Under the pieces are notes generated by a model. That model was not told the DNA's origin. It was given only the letters and a program-made list of their open reading frames with translations, and did no database searches. From NCBI GenBank assembly GCA_021432635.1, contig MU270055.1:310001-374000 (forward strand): 64,000 nt of DNA, read 5' to 3'. The DNA is from Thozetella sp. PMI_491. Taxonomy: Eukaryota > Ascomycota > Sordariomycetes > Chaetosphaeriales > Chaetosphaeriaceae. Made by a program: the position numbers and the translations under genes. Positions 34,818 to 46,844 of this stretch are shown piece by piece. The first letter of the stretch is position 1. Every line of letters starts with the position of its first letter.

Positions 34818-37800
34818 TCAGTGTGCCTTGGTCGCCTCGTCGGGGGCCGACCTCTCGTGCTCGGTCTCCTCGCCGCTCAGAACCTTTTCCAGGCTGCCGT
34901 CATCGCCCTCTAAGCTGCCCAGCTCCTCGCCGTTCGCGGCGCGTCTCGCCGTCTCCCGCTCGCTATAGATTTCATTCTTCCGCACCTCGGCCGCCTGGAG
35001 CCCATCGACGTAGGTCCGGAACTTAACGATCTCGCGCAGAAGGTATTCGCTCCTGCGCTGCCAGTTCGCCATGGCCTTGGTCGCATTGTTCCCGCGTGGC
35101 GTGAACGCGAGCAACATGGGGCTCCTTAGGCTGTTGTGAGTCTGTAGCTCCTCCTCGATGCCCCGCACATAGGTGAGGAGCGTGTCGAGCTGGTCTCGTT
35201 CGTTCATGTTGCTCGGTCGCATGCTCTGCTGCGGTGGCGCCCATTCGGCAATGTGAATCTTATCGCCAGGGAGCTTGCCGTGGCGTGTGAGGGCTCCAGG
35301 GCCCATGGATCCCAACGCACCACTGCTGCCACTACCGGGACGGGGGAAGTCGAAACTGGAGCTTCGGACGCTCCCTCTGCTCTGGACGGAGCCCCGTCTG
35401 CCTCCCGTCATCATAGTTGCCGCGTTGGCGGCACTGCCCGGCCTCGAATGGCCCTTGGGACTGCCTACTCCCGTGCCTGGGGGGTTTCCGTTTAGGTTAC
35501 CGGTGCTCTCGTTGATGGCTGTGACCAATGAGTTCTGAACAATCGCGTCGCTCCAACCATACTCGATGTTGGAGATGCCTCCCACCAAGGGGTGGGTGCT
35601 GAGCCGCGCGCTCCAGTAGTTGGCAGTGTTGACGAACTCCTTGCAAATCTCGGGGGTTCCGACCTGGAACAGATGGACAGCGCCGGTAGGGAGCGACAAG
35701 GCCCAAACGTGTGGCCTGGAGCGGGAGTAGCCAGGAGGCGGTAGGGCCGATGCGAGGGTCTGGCGGAGCGAGAATGTGCCGACGTTCGTAGCGTTCTCCT
35801 GCCAATTTCCTCCACCGACTACAGCGCCCTTTGGCAACGTTCCCCCGTTGCCTCGAGAGCGGCCCTTGCGTAGAGACTTGTTCGGGGAGAAGGAGAATAG
35901 GCTTATCTGTCCCTTCTGAACGACGGCGAAGACCTCGTTCCAGTTGCGGTCCTTGGCCTTCTTATCGATACCGTCGAGGTGGTGTTTGTGCGTGACAATA
36001 CCTTCCTTTACCCACGGGGGACCTGCCAGCTCGAGCGACTCGTCCTCGAGCAGCTGGGTGCTCTTGAGCTCGTCGCTCAGGATGGAAGGAGCATTGAACT
36101 GTTCATCACGGGTGATGGCTTGGCTCAGTGCATTGGCAAAGCCGATGGACTGCTGGTAGTCGCCACGAGGGTAGGATGACCCGAACGAGTCGATCGACAT
36201 GGAAGTGTGCGTACGGCCTAGTGAGTAACGACTCCACGTGGCAGAGGACTCGGTCGGGCTCCAGATCGAGTTGCCGTCGTCAAAGCTGGTACGACTGGAA
36301 GAAAATCCATTCCCACCGAATCCCCTGGGCCGGGATCGGCTCTTGGAAGTCCATCTTGAAGCGGCTTTCGCGGTCTCTGGGATCCTGCCTCGGGTGGAGA
36401 GGGTCTCAGAGGGAGCCTTGCTCAGCACGCTGGGGGTTCTCTTGAGCATGTTCATGACCGAGAGGCCACCCTGGTTCTGCATCTGGTTGCTCTCTGCACC
36501 GAATAGCGGCAGTCGCTCGTCACGGATGGATGCGTATGTCTCCTTCAGCACGATCTCGACCTGGCCTTCCCAGCCTCGGAAATTGCCGTCGAAAGGATTC
36601 TTGACGAGAGGACCACAGCTATCCAGCTGGTCGGGGGCGTTGCCGAGCGCGGACTCGGAGCGCGGGGGCGGCTTGAAGGAAGCTCGGAAGCTGCTTCGTC
36701 TGTCGTAGTCGCCAGATGGGCGCTCCCCGTCGACCCCAAGGCTCTGGCCCTTGTCTGGGAGAATGCTGGGCCGCTGGAAGGCATCCGGCGCCGAGTCCTC
36801 GAGGGCTTGCTTGATAGTCGTCATCGTGTTCTTGATAAATTGGCTCCTCGTCATCTTGGATTCGATCTCAGCCATGTGCAGATCTGTATTGAGGAGCATG
36901 ATGGAATAGCAGATTGTGTGGATAATGTCCATCGCCTTGAAGCCATGATTCGGGTTGCAGTCACACCACCTCCGCGAGAAAGCCACCAGGATGCGATCGA
37001 CTTGTTGGGTCTCGGCCCTGAGCACAAGACGCCCACAGACCTGCCGGAGACTGGTCACGATGCTCTGGTTGTTGAAGTCGTAGAGATCCATGTATGCCAG
37101 CAGAGTCCGCTGGCGCACCGGACCTTCCTCGCCCATCCAGGATGCTGCCTTCTCCTTCTGGATGAAGTCTTCGTTTCCGTCGAAGATGCCCTGCGCCTTC
37201 TGGCGGTCGTCCTCGGTAGGATCTCCCATCACATAGTGAGGCTCGTCGATCAGCTTCGACGAAGACTGGTTCGTAGGCTTTAGTATGACTGAGGTCTTCG
37301 GGCTAATATCAGCGCTGTCAATCTTCACGCTAGGCACGCTAATAGCAGACTTGGAGTCCGATATGCTCCCATCCCGCATGACTCCTTCGATCGGAAGGGC
37401 TAGGGTGGAATCGCCACCGCGACTCGAGGCAGATGACAACTTGGATTCGCGGCGGTTGGGTACTGCCAGCTCGGCCCGAGCCCTGCCGAGGTTCGGTGAG
37501 CTCTTGGACTTGACTACACTTGGCGACGGAGACGGTGCTCGCCTGTCGTCGCTCGGCTCCGGTCTCAACTTCCTGTCGGACTGTTTAGCTCGGGCGTCTT
37601 TCTTCTGCTGCCTCGGGCTGCTCTCGCTGTCGCTGTTGTCCGCTAGGAACGATGACGACGTCACAGGGGGCTTGGGAGGCTGTCGGTTTGGAATTTCCAT
37701 GCGTGCCTGGCTCTGGAGTTTGGGGCTGGGGTCAAGATGTTCGGCAGACGCCGGCTCCACGGTGCGAATCACGGCCTTGGGGCCGGGCTCGTAGTCTGGC

Positions 37801-39602
37801 GAGAACCCACGGACGTTGCGGGGGCGTTCGGCATCGCGGGGCTGCTCCCGTGGCGAGGAGACGGAGGGGACCTTCTCAGAAGCATCGAGCGGTACGCTGC
37901 GAGGGGTGAGGATGTCTAGGTTAGACACGACAGTGCTCTCAGGGGAGAGCGGATGGGGAGTATTCGAGCCGCTGCCATGCAGGTAGGGATCCATGGCCCG
38001 CCTAAGGCTGGTGATAGGGCTTGGCTCTGGCCGAGGGGACAACATGTCTTTATCGGGCGGGAAGAGGGCAGGAGCAGCAACGGCGGAGATGGGCAGGGGC
38101 GGGGGTGGCTCCGTCTCTGTGAAGGACTGCTTCCTCCTGCGGAAGAAGGACGAGGTTTTCTTTTGAATTGTGTGCGTCGTCGAGTGGTGCGACTCTCGGG
38201 AGGGCGGGGCCGAAGACTTCGACAGAGACCTGCTCGCCGTGGTCTCGACCGACGTGGACGACACATACGGGGAGGAGCCTGAGTTCTCCAGCGCGCTCGG
38301 GCTGGTAAGATTATTCCTGGACGAGCCGAACATTCTCCTGAAGAAGCCGGGTTTGTCCTTCGGCGGCTGAGACGTAGCGTTTGGACCGCCGTGCACGGCC
38401 TCCTTGGACTTCTCATACCCGACATGCGGTGCAGGCGCCGAGTCGAGGTCAAGCGTCGGGACTGGTGGGACATCGCGGCTTGCATTTGCCTTAGAATCGG
38501 GTCGTCTGCCCCCGACTGTAGCACTCCTCGACGACCGGGTGCTACGTTTGCGTTCGGGGGTCGGAGGCTCGGGCGGCGGAGGAGGTGGGAGGACGGGGAG
38601 CGAGGGAACGGTGGCGAGCCGGCGTGGGCCGCCGGGCACGGTGGGAGTAGGGGCGGCCTCATAGTCCTCGTTGAAGAAGCTGTTCGAAAACTCGATGTGC
38701 CACGGTGACGGCTGAGTGGTGGGCACGTTGGGAGCGGCGGCCGCGGTCTGGCCATAGTCGAAACTTGACGACCTGCCCCCGAAGCCCTGGGCCCACCGCT
38801 GGCTGCTGAGGACCTGGGCGTAGCCTTGATCAATGCTATTGATGCTGCTGCTCTTGCTCGTCTTCCCGCTCCGCGAGTGGAGGGCCCTGCCGCCGGCCAT
38901 GCTCGGCTGGCGAGAGGTCTCACGCATGCTGTTGATGCGGCCCAGGTTGGACTGGAAGCCAGAGCTGCTGTTGCTCCGGCGGCCCCTCGAGGGTTGGCTG
39001 GAGACGCGGCTCGAGTCGTCGGCGCCCTCAAAATCGGAGCTGTAAGAGTAGCTGTGGCCGTTGCCCCTGGCAGGGCGCGAGGCGAAGGTCATCGCCCTCG
39101 AGTCGTCAGCCCAGAGGGACGGGTCGTCGTAGGTGACACGGGAGGAGCCGAAGGGACCATTGGCTTGCCCCATCGAGAACTGGTCGAGGGAGAGGAGCAT
39201 GTTGGTGACGAGGGAGTCTCGGGTGACCTGGCGAGGGGAGAGGGAGAGGTCGTGGGAGTCGCGTGGGTTGGGCCGGAGTGGCTCGGGGCGGTCGTTCTCT
39301 TTATTCGACATGTCGACCGGTGTGATGCTTTCGAGGAAGGTCTCTATGTCGGCTGCATCCCGCCCGGTAGGGTGGCCCGTGGTAGTAGTGGGAAGCCTAA
39401 GCGCCCGCGAGCTTGACTTCCCTTTCGAGGACAAGGGCGGCGGCTTGCGAGAGGGTGGTGTCTGTGGCATGGGAGGCAGGGCGGGTATAGCGTCCCGGCT
39501 GCTGCTACTACTGGGCTTCTGGGCGCCGGCGGCAGCAGTATTGATGTTCAAATCGGGTCTCCGCCTGGCGTTTTGGCGCGCCGTGTCTGAGGGAGGATGC
39601 AT
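34818..39602 (-). CDS. ARF guanine-nucleotide exchange factor with SEC7 and PH domains, 1594 aa
   Basis: One intronless frame. The long N-terminal part is Ser/Pro-rich and disordered. A SEC7 domain lies at about 800-935: FDGNEDFIQKEKAASWMGEE, LAYMDLYDFNNQSIVTSLR, RAETQQVDRILVAFSRRW (its Glu, near 863, is at the place of the catalytic glutamate finger) and MLLNTDLHMAEIESKMTRSQ. A PH domain lies at about 1190-1335 (VKEGIVTHKHHLDG to HLFQVGTPEICKEFVNTANY WSARL), followed by a helical C-terminal region. SEC7 domains load GTP onto ARF GTPases at Golgi, endosome or plasma membrane. The layout, a large disordered arm then SEC7 then PH, fits the yeast Syt1/Yel1 type more than the giant Sec7/Gea proteins. 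I place the start at Met 39602 (MHPPSDTARQNARRR); an in-frame Met 22 codons upstream is possible. Confidence 0.87.
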   Translation of the reverse strand: MHPPSDTARQNARRRPDLNINTAAAGAQKPSSSSSRDAIPALPPMPQTPPSRKPPPLSSKGKSSSRALRLPTTTTGHPTGRDAADIETFLESITPVDMSNKENDRPEPLRPNPRDSHDLSLSPRQVTRDSLVTNMLLSLDQFSMGQANGPFGSSRVTYDDPSLWADDSRAMTFASRPARGNGHSYSYSSDFEGADDSSRVSSQPSRGRRSNSSSGFQSNLGRINSMRETSRQPSMAGGRALHSRSGKTSKSSSINSIDQGYAQVLSSQRWAQGFGGRSSSFDYGQTAAAAPNVPTTQPSPWHIEFSNSFFNEDYEAAPTPTVPGGPRRLATVPSLPVLPPPPPPEPPTPERKRSTRSSRSATVGGRRPDSKANASRDVPPVPTLDLDSAPAPHVGYEKSKEAVHGGPNATSQPPKDKPGFFRRMFGSSRNNLTSPSALENSGSSPYVSSTSVETTASRSLSKSSAPPSRESHHSTTHTIQKKTSSFFRRRKQSFTETEPPPPLPISAVAAPALFPPDKDMLSPRPEPSPITSLRRAMDPYLHGSGSNTPHPLSPESTVVSNLDILTPRSVPLDASEKVPSVSSPREQPRDAERPRNVRGFSPDYEPGPKAVIRTVEPASAEHLDPSPKLQSQARMEIPNRQPPKPPVTSSSFLADNSDSESSPRQQKKDARAKQSDRKLRPEPSDDRRAPSPSPSVVKSKSSPNLGRARAELAVPNRRESKLSSASSRGGDSTLALPIEGVMRDGSISDSKSAISVPSVKIDSADISPKTSVILKPTNQSSSKLIDEPHYVMGDPTEDDRQKAQGIFDGNEDFIQKEKAASWMGEEGPVRQRTLLAYMDLYDFNNQSIVTSLRQVCGRLVLRAETQQVDRILVAFSRRWCDCNPNHGFKAMDIIHTICYSIMLLNTDLHMAEIESKMTRSQFIKNTMTTIKQALEDSAPDAFQRPSILPDKGQSLGVDGERPSGDYDRRSSFRASFKPPPRSESALGNAPDQLDSCGPLVKNPFDGNFRGWEGQVEIVLKETYASIRDERLPLFGAESNQMQNQGGLSVMNMLKRTPSVLSKAPSETLSTRGRIPETAKAASRWTSKSRSRPRGFGGNGFSSSRTSFDDGNSIWSPTESSATWSRYSLGRTHTSMSIDSFGSSYPRGDYQQSIGFANALSQAITRDEQFNAPSILSDELKSTQLLEDESLELAGPPWVKEGIVTHKHHLDGIDKKAKDRNWNEVFAVVQKGQISLFSFSPNKSLRKGRSRGNGGTLPKGAVVGGGNWQENATNVGTFSLRQTLASALPPPGYSRSRPHVWALSLPTGAVHLFQVGTPEICKEFVNTANYWSARLSTHPLVGGISNIEYGWSDAIVQNSLVTAINESTGNLNGNPPGTGVGSPKGHSRPGSAANAATMMTGGRRGSVQSRGSVRSSSFDFPRPGSGSSGALGSMGPGALTRHGKLPGDKIHIAEWAPPQQSMRPSNMNERDQLDTLLTYVRGIEEELQTHNSLRSPMLLAFTPRGNNATKAMANWQRRSEYLLREIVKFRTYVDGLQAAEVRKNEIYSERETARRAANGEELGSLEGDDGSLEKVLSGEETEHERSAPDEATKAH

Positions 39603-42600
39603 GGCTCTAAAGTTGGATTTGTGTAATTTAACCACACAAAGACGGCACGTCAAGCCAGCGCCATCCAAAGAGGGCCGGGCCTCGATGGAAAAGGAGCCGG
39701 TCGAACCTTTTTGGGACAGGAGCCCAATTCGAGCAAGTAGTAATTAAAAGGTACCTTTTTCTTCTTCTCTCTTGTTCGATTTCGATCGACCGGCAGTGTC
39801 CGTCACACCGACCCCCAAGAAGAAGAAAAAAAAAAAGTCTAATGAGCCAAAGGGCAGCCCTTGAGAGCGGCGCGTAAAAAAGTGCTACTCTCCGTGTGAT
39901 GTGCGGCGCGTGGACAGTGGAAGGGGTATCTTTTTTTTCCCCCTTGACGGCTTCTTTCCCTATCCCCCCCTGTTCCTTTGTTTGGCTCCTTGGATGGAAT
40001 GGCGCCAGGCGCCACCAATGGGAGAAAGAGTGGGTCCCCCAAGCGATAGTGACGCCGCCCTCCCCATCGAGCCGTGCGCTATTGATGCTCTCAATGCTGG
40101 AATGTCTTGAAGCAACCAAGGTCAGAGGGTGCAGAGACACACTTGCTGCATTGGATGAGTGCCTTGCATGAAACACCCAGACCCCGACAAGCTCGCCAAT
40201 GCACCATTTCAATTTGGCAGCACCCATCCGTTTGCAGGCTGGTTGCCAAAAAAGCGACAGCTTAGTCTGCACACGGTACGTACGAGTAAGTCGGGGTGGT
40301 ACTGTGGTCTGGGCCAAGTGGACGGGGCGCCGTCGTCCGAGACTAGAGAGAGCGTAGTGCAGCATGCACATGTGTGTCTGTGGGTGGGTGTGCGGAGGTG
40401 TGAATGCGCGTGTGTGTGTCTGTTCTCTAGGCCGCCCAGACGCCAGGCTTCCCCTTTCTTTTGCAGGTGCGAGCGGGCCAAAGAAGCAACTCGGCCGTTC
40501 CCTCAGGGCGCCTCCGAGGGGCGAAGGGGATTGGGGGGCCGATGCGATGGGCGCTCGGCGCAGGTTGGGATGCGAAGCTAGAAGCGCTCTAGTCGGTCGT
40601 TCCTGCATATAGTCCGATGCAAGGTCTTAGGTGAGAAGGCACGTTGTCAAGGAGAAGGCCCCCACCCTCTCTCTTGATCCTCAAGCAGAAGAACTGGGTG
40701 TTGGCTAGCTGGCGCCTTCATCTCATGGTGCAAAGGCGCCCGATGCCATGTCTGATGGATCGCCTCCTACTGTAGCCATCTGTAATTGTCTATCGGGGAG
40801 CTTTCCGCGAATAACCAGGCGCCACTACGTTGTATACGTCCAACGGACATTTGTCATGCGAAGGAGGAACGGTGCACCCCAGAGGCGGCGACAACCCAGA
40901 GATGTGCCGCACATCCTCCGCCGCATCACCGCTCGAACATAGCAGCCAGAAGAAGCGAAGCAGAGGTCCGTGCCTCCCTTCCACCACCCACGAGCGACGT
41001 GCTCAACCGCTACTTGATCGCTTGGCTTCGACCATGGCGACCAACAGTGGCAGGAAGCGACATGCAACGTCCGCGGCTTTGGGCCCCGGCGGCCACGTAT
41101 ATCACATCACATCCTTGCGACGGAAGCGCCGTGACTCTCGACGTGGGCGGCCATGGTCTTCCACCCAGACCGGCAAGGCAGGCAAGCCCTACTAGGAAGG
41201 GGCTCTATCTGGGCCACTCCTCCTTTCTCATCGCAACACCGTTAGTTACCTACCGGCCGGTCCTCCACATACGGGGGTAGCTCTCGTGGACTTTTACCAC
41301 CTATAGCACCGCGAGTACGTACCGTGGGTCAGGGGTCAGGGGTGTTAATCACTTTCGCGTGTCTGACCCCTGTCCCTTCCGACCAGCGCGTCGTGGATCT
41401 GTCAATCCGAGCCCTTGGAATCCAAGGCCAGCGTTGGCTGGTTTTGATATCCCATTTGCTCGGCCTCGTGGCCATCCTTATCGGACCAAACGACATATGC
41501 CGCTGCCATGCGCACATCGCACAATCAAGCGGCAAACACCATACTGTGCCCTTCAAGTGTTGATGCATCCACTACGCATCTGGTTTACATGCCTTCATGG
41601 TTGCGCCACTGCCTTGTCTCAACCTGGCACCCCTGGTTACTCGCCCATTCCAACAGGCTCTCCCCCTCCCCTTTTTTCTTCTTTGATGATGTGCCCCCTC
41701 TCAACCCCACCTTTTTCCAAACTGACCGCCGGCAAGGGGCTCCATACTGTAATTCTGGAGATCCCGGGATCCAGTCAGTGCCAGTGGACCATGGTGGTAG
41801 TGGCCCCCCCAACCACCTTCTTGCAGCCATCTACGAGGGTGAAACGAGAGCGGATCTCTGCTCCGTCTGCACCACGAAGGCACAGTTGGCTCGTTGTGCA
41901 GGCTACGGCCGTTCCGTACACTCGACGATCCGATCACTGTCAATAACCGCTATGTATCACCAAGATGGGTTTGTCCCTTGGAAAACAAGGGGGGGGACAA
42001 TAGAAGAGGAATTTTTGTCGCTCCCCATGACAACTGCTAGCCTCCCAGGCAAGCAAGCCCAGACGATCCAGCAAGGTCAGGTTGGCCGCTCCAGCAGGCT
42101 TCGCCCCTAGAGCAAAAATGCACTAGCCCAAACCTACTGTACGGTAGCAAAGCAGCAGTCGGCAATCGACAAAGAACTCAATAGCGCCCGGAGGTGACAG
42201 TTCTCGAAACACTCGGCCTTCCATGTGGCATCGTACAGAGAAGGACCGTCCGACCGAGTAAGCCTGGCAGGGCCGAGCAATGCCACCCTACCCTACCCCC
42301 TACCGATGCAGCAAGCGTCCAGTTAGATGTGCGGGGTATGCAATCCCACTTGGCAGCTACCCTTTTCCAGTTCTATCTTTCGCTTCTGCGCATACGACTA
42401 CTGTCAAACAGGCCACAGTTTCTCGTGTTGAGTCGGTTGAAACAGCGAACTCACTTGGCTGCTGTCTTCAAAGCGCTGACATAGCCGGGCCATTCCGGTG
42501 GCCAAGACGAGCTGCCAAACTTGGTCAAGATTATGAGTTGGCTGGCTTATTAGAGGGGGCCGGTTAATACCCGGAGGCTGGCGGAAAGACACGGCGCCAT

Positions 42601-42934
42601 TGTCTGCAGCCTGGTTCCAAGACGTCTACCACAGAAGCAACTGACGTGGCGCCGCCGCCGCCGCCGTGGTTGCGCTCCGTAGTTTAGTCGTAAAGTCTTG
42701 TAAAGACCGGCCCGGCGCCGGATCCGCCCCGGAAGTGGACGAATGGCGTGACACACAGAGTCCTATCGCGGACCCGGGCCCGCTCGGTGGAGCTTCATCA
42801 AGCCTTCAAGCTTGTGTGCAATTGTTTCCGGGTTCGCACACGCGTTCATGCGCTGCAACACGCGACACGTCAGTTAACGGCAGCAACCCGTTACCTACCC
42901 GGCTGACCTCATTCTTTCTCGCCCTCGAGCCACC
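39603..42934. other. Divergent intergenic region, 3.3 kb
   Basis: Promoter space between the SEC7 gene and D-lactate dehydrogenase. It contains T and C tracts near 39930-39970, a GT-rich stretch near 40370-40425 and a GCC repeat at about 42649-42665. Frames of up to 200 codons (for example 41508-42110) show no family and overlap other open frames. No gene is supported. Confidence 0.5.
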
Positions 42935-45168
42935 ATGTCTCTGCAGAGATGCAGGGGCCTTGCCGGCCGGGGTACACGGTTCGTCGCGCCAACTTCGAGA
43001 CCGCGGCCCTTGAGGATAGCCCTGTCGATCCCGCGGCTCAGAGCCAACAGCAGCTCGCAGGCTGGTGGCGCCGAGCAAGGGACGCCGAAGTCATCATTCG
43101 GTGCAACACCGTGGATTGCCGGGCTCGCGCTCGGTGCTGCGGGTTTCGCTGCTGGGCTCTCGGCCCGAGGCTCAGCCCCCTCCGAGGCGGCCACTCCGGC
43201 CCTGAGCCCAGCACACTACACCGATAAGGCACAGATGATAGCGGTAAGAAAGCGGCATATGCGTTGATCATAGTTTACAGCGTGCCCTGACGTGTAAAAT
43301 GCAGGTAGCCAAGGAAATTGCAGTCTTGCTTGGGGAAGATGCGGTCAGTTTTGATGAGGAAGCTATTGAAGCACATGGGTTCTCGGACTGGTCCACGTCC
43401 AACTCCACGGGACGTTCTGTGGCCATTGTGTACCCTAAGAACACCGAGGAAGTTGTACAAATAGCAAAGATCTGTAACAAGAACCGTGTCCCCATAGGTA
43501 CAAGCCCAACAACTAGCAACCGGACTCAGGAGAGCTCTCGCTGACCGTTTGGCATAGTACCGTTTGGGGCCGGATCCTCTGTCGAGGGCAACTTCTCGTC
43601 GCCATATGGCGGCATATGCGTCGATTTCACGCATATGGACCAGGTGATCGCCTTCCATCCAGATGAGTTCGTTCAACGAGATCTCCCTCCTCCCCGAGCC
43701 AGACCATGGCGCTAATGCATGGGCAGCATGGACGTTGTCGTTCAGCCCGGAATCAACTGGGTCGACTTGAACCAGAAGATCAAGGACGATGGGCTTTTCT
43801 TGCCCCTAGATCCCTCTCCTACGGCGTCGGTGGGGGGCATGGTGTCGACCAACTGCAGCGGCACGAATGCCTTCCGCTACGGCACCATGCGGGATTGGGT
43901 GGTCAGCCTAACTGTCGTGCTCGCCGACGGCCGAATCATCAAGACGCGGAAGCGTCCGCGTAAGACCTCGGCGGGGTACAACCTCACGGGGCTTTTCGTC
44001 GGCGCCGAGGGGACGCTGGGGCTCGTGACCGAGATCACCCTCAAGCTCGCTGTCATCCCCCAGGACACCGGCGTGGCTGTCGTCTCGTTCCCATCGATCC
44101 CGGAGGCCGCCGAGGCCGCCACCAAGCTCATCCGCTCTGGTATCCAGCTAGCGGCCCTTGAGTTCATGGACGACGTCCAGATGGAGGTGATCAACCGCCA
44201 CGGCAGCGAGGCTGTGCGGAAGACGCAATGGGACGAAAAGCCATCCCTGTTTATCAAGTAAGCTACCCTTCGCCGCTTCGGCTGTGTGTGTGATGCAACC
44301 AAGAACCCGAAACTCACCAGGAACCAGATTCTCGGGCACGACGGAGGGCATCCAGGGCGATATAGCAAAGGTTCAGGAGCTCTGCAAGCCCTTCAACCCG
44401 ACCAAGTATTTCTTCGCCAAGGACAAGCAGCAGGAGGCCGACCTTTGGGCCGCGCGCAAGGAGGCACTCTGGACCATGACATCGATCAAGCCAGAGAACT
44501 ACTCCATCTGGTCAACGGATGTCGCGGTCCCCATCTCCCGGTTGGCCGAGATCATCAGTTCGTCTCTTGTCTCTACTTCCACCCCGCTGTTCCGTGATGA
44601 CTGACAGCTGTCTCGTGTTTAGCAAAGTCCAAGGAAGACTCGTCCAAGCTGGGCCTGTTTAACAGCGTCATCGGCCACGTAGGAGACGGTAATTTCCATC
44701 AGTCGGTGACCTACGAGACCGGCAACGAGCAGCAGACGGCAGCCGTGGCGCGATGCGTCTACGACATGATGGTCCTGGCGCTGGAGATGGACGGGACCGT
44801 ATCGGTAAGTCCAATCTTGCGGCTGCGACAGGGCTACCTAGCAGTGGACTAATATCGCATAGGGCGAACATGCTATCGGTATAGGCAAGAAGGTATGGCG
44901 GACAACCCTATTCCGGTTTCGAGTGAGGACAGGATTCGATGCTGACGAAGACAGAAATCTCTTGTCAACGAACTCGGGACTGAAACGATACTCCTGATGC
45001 AGCAGTTGAAGCAAACTGTAGACCCAAAGTGAGTGGACTCCAACATCCGCCATAACTCGACAGGAGGCATACTTATATCTCGCGTTTTCCAGATGGATCA
45101 TGAATCCAGGCAAGGTCTTTGAGTTGCCTGCGGGCTCCAACGTCAAGGAAGCCCCTCGGATCTCCTAG
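42935..45168 (+). CDS. DLD1: D-lactate dehydrogenase (cytochrome), mitochondrial, 577 aa, nine exons
   Basis: Exons: 42935-43243, 43305-43497, 43558-43666, 43727-44257, 44328-44557, 44623-44804, 44863-44892, 44955-45028 and 45093-45168; the sum is 1734 nt with all phases consistent. The N-terminus is Arg-rich and acid-free for about 45 residues, as a mitochondrial presequence, then a hydrophobic stretch at about 59-77 (PWIAGLALGAAGFAAGLSA). The FAD-binding (PCMH) domain includes VPFGAGSSVEGN near 168-179 and NCSGTNAFRYGTMRDWV; the FAD-oxidase C-terminal domain includes GHVGDGNFHQ and GEHAIGIGKK (519-528), residues that hold flavin and substrate. It oxidises D-lactate to pyruvate and passes electrons to cytochrome c at the inner membrane. 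Length and order match yeast Dld1. Two introns begin GTTCGT (see findings). It converges on the OSBP gene, 233 bases away. Confidence 0.95.
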
Positions 45169-45401
45169 GGTGGCGTGTCACAGGCACATATCCCGTGGCA
45201 CAAGAGAGATGAGGATGTGAAATAATGCACGCGGTGGGTGTGCTCTATTATTATCATCATAGCGTCGTCAAGTACCGTCCCGGGGAGCTCTAATCCGGGC
45301 CAGCCCTCGTTCCCTTCCATAATTGAATATACTCGTACAGAAATATGCACAACGCCATCGCCGAACCAAACCTGCGCCTCTTGTGCTAAACTAATAGTTG
45401 A
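45169..45401. other. Short convergent 3' region
   Basis: 233 bases separate the stop codons of the D-lactate dehydrogenase and oxysterol-binding genes, so their 3' UTRs probably overlap. Nothing else is visible. Confidence 0.6.
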
Positions 45402-46844
45402 TTACCCCAAAGGCGTCAGCCCCTCGCGGAACGGCCGTTGCCGGCCCATGGTCTGGATCTTGTCCTCGTTCACCACCCAGACGCCCTTGGTCCGGTCGCT
45501 CTCCAGCGACCAGCCGATGGAGGAACCCAGTTTCTGGTGGACGGGGTACTCGCCCTCTAGCACCTTGAAGAACAGTGGCTCGAAGGTCACGCCCTTCTGC
45601 GCCTCGTCGGCGCGCATCTGGCGCTGTGCATTCTCGAGCTTCGCCTTCTGCCTTGACGTCTCGCCCATGTCGCCCTTCTTCAGGGCATCGAGCACGGGGC
45701 CCCAGGCGCGCCGCGTCTCCCACTGGCACATGCCGTCCCGCTCCGGTAGGGTCTCGGTGGGGAGGGCGCCGGCCGTCTTCGCATGCGTCTTCTCCGTCGT
45801 CACGTCGTGGGATTCGACCACCTTGCCAGTGCGCGCATCGGTGATGGTGAACTCGCCGCTCCACGAGCCCGCAGCCGTGTAGATGGGCGTCTTGGCCGGA
45901 TCGTCCTGCTTGTACAGCACCGCCTCGAACCGGTTGCGCTGCCCGCTGCTCATGCGGAGCCAGCTCATGACGCCCGAGCTGTTGTTGTCCGGGGGGTTGA
46001 AGCGGATCTCCGACACGTAGCCGCTCGACGAGGCGATCGAGGTCGTGCCCACCAGCTCGGGCCAGAGCGCGCCGGATAGGAAGCCCTTGACCCGAGCGCA
46101 GGGGGCGACGATAACGTAATCCTCATCGTACTTGTCAATGTGCAGCACGGCGTGGCCGGACTGCCGAATGTTAACACCCAGGCCAGGGGTGCTGCTGGAG
46201 GTGAGGCCGGTGTTAAAGACCATCTCGACGCGAGAGTAGCCCGTCCCTCGGATGCCGTTCTCCTCGTCCCACATGTGGAGGGCCGTGATGGGCGGGTGGT
46301 GCGACACCTGCTCCGTAACGAGATGGGCGGTCGCCGTCTCGTCGGTCCAGCTGGCGACGAACAGCTCACCTAGGAAAGGGTTGAGCGGCTTCTTGATGCC
46401 GGCGCCCTCACCAGCAGCGCTCATGTAGAATTGCTGCTTCAGTGAGAGTAAGATCCAGCGGAGCACGAGCATAGCCCGCTTCTCCGGCTGGGGCTCCCGC
46501 GCCGGGGCCGCGAACACAGCGGGGCGGGAGGTCCAGCAGCTTCCGGCCTCGGTCGCCGAGATCGGCGCCAAGAGGAATGCCGGAGATGTGACGGTTGCGA
46601 GATCTACGCCCGGCACATTGCTCAGGAACTAAGACGGACAGTTAGCGGCTGCACGTTCGGCTGGAGAGCACAAGCGACCGTAATTGTAGATTTTGCGTTC
46701 CCCATGGTGCACTTGCCGCTCCAAAATCAGAGGCCGCAGGCGAACATATGAGATGTACAGCAGCGATGACGAGCAAGACACATGAAACACCCGACTGACC
46801 TGAATGATGTCCTTGATTCGGGAGGCTGGTTTAGTGTTTGCCAT
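45402..46844 (-). CDS. Oxysterol-binding protein, KES1/OSH-type, 423 aa
   Basis: Exon 1 is 46844-46800 and exon 2 is 46628-45402; the 171-nt intron starts GTCAGT and ends CTTAG, in phase 0. The start MANTKPASRIKDIIQ joins FLSNVPGVDLATVTSPAFLL. The family signature EQVSHHPPITA is near residue 121, preceded by KKPLNPFLGELF, and KGVTFEPLFFK is near the C-terminus. There is no PH, ankyrin or transmembrane domain, so it belongs to the short lipid-transfer type (yeast Osh4/Kes1, Osh6/7), which exchange sterol or phosphatidylserine for PI4P between membranes. The lipid partner cannot be read with certainty. An in-frame Met at 46898 would add 18 residues (MQTSSASPPPCIDSTTPT), less likely because the family starts close to the KPASRIKDIIQ helix. 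Confidence 0.92.

Noticed and set aside
41359-42110. Two overlapping plus-strand frames of about 200 codons
   Set aside because: Neither resembles a family, and they read the same DNA in two frames.
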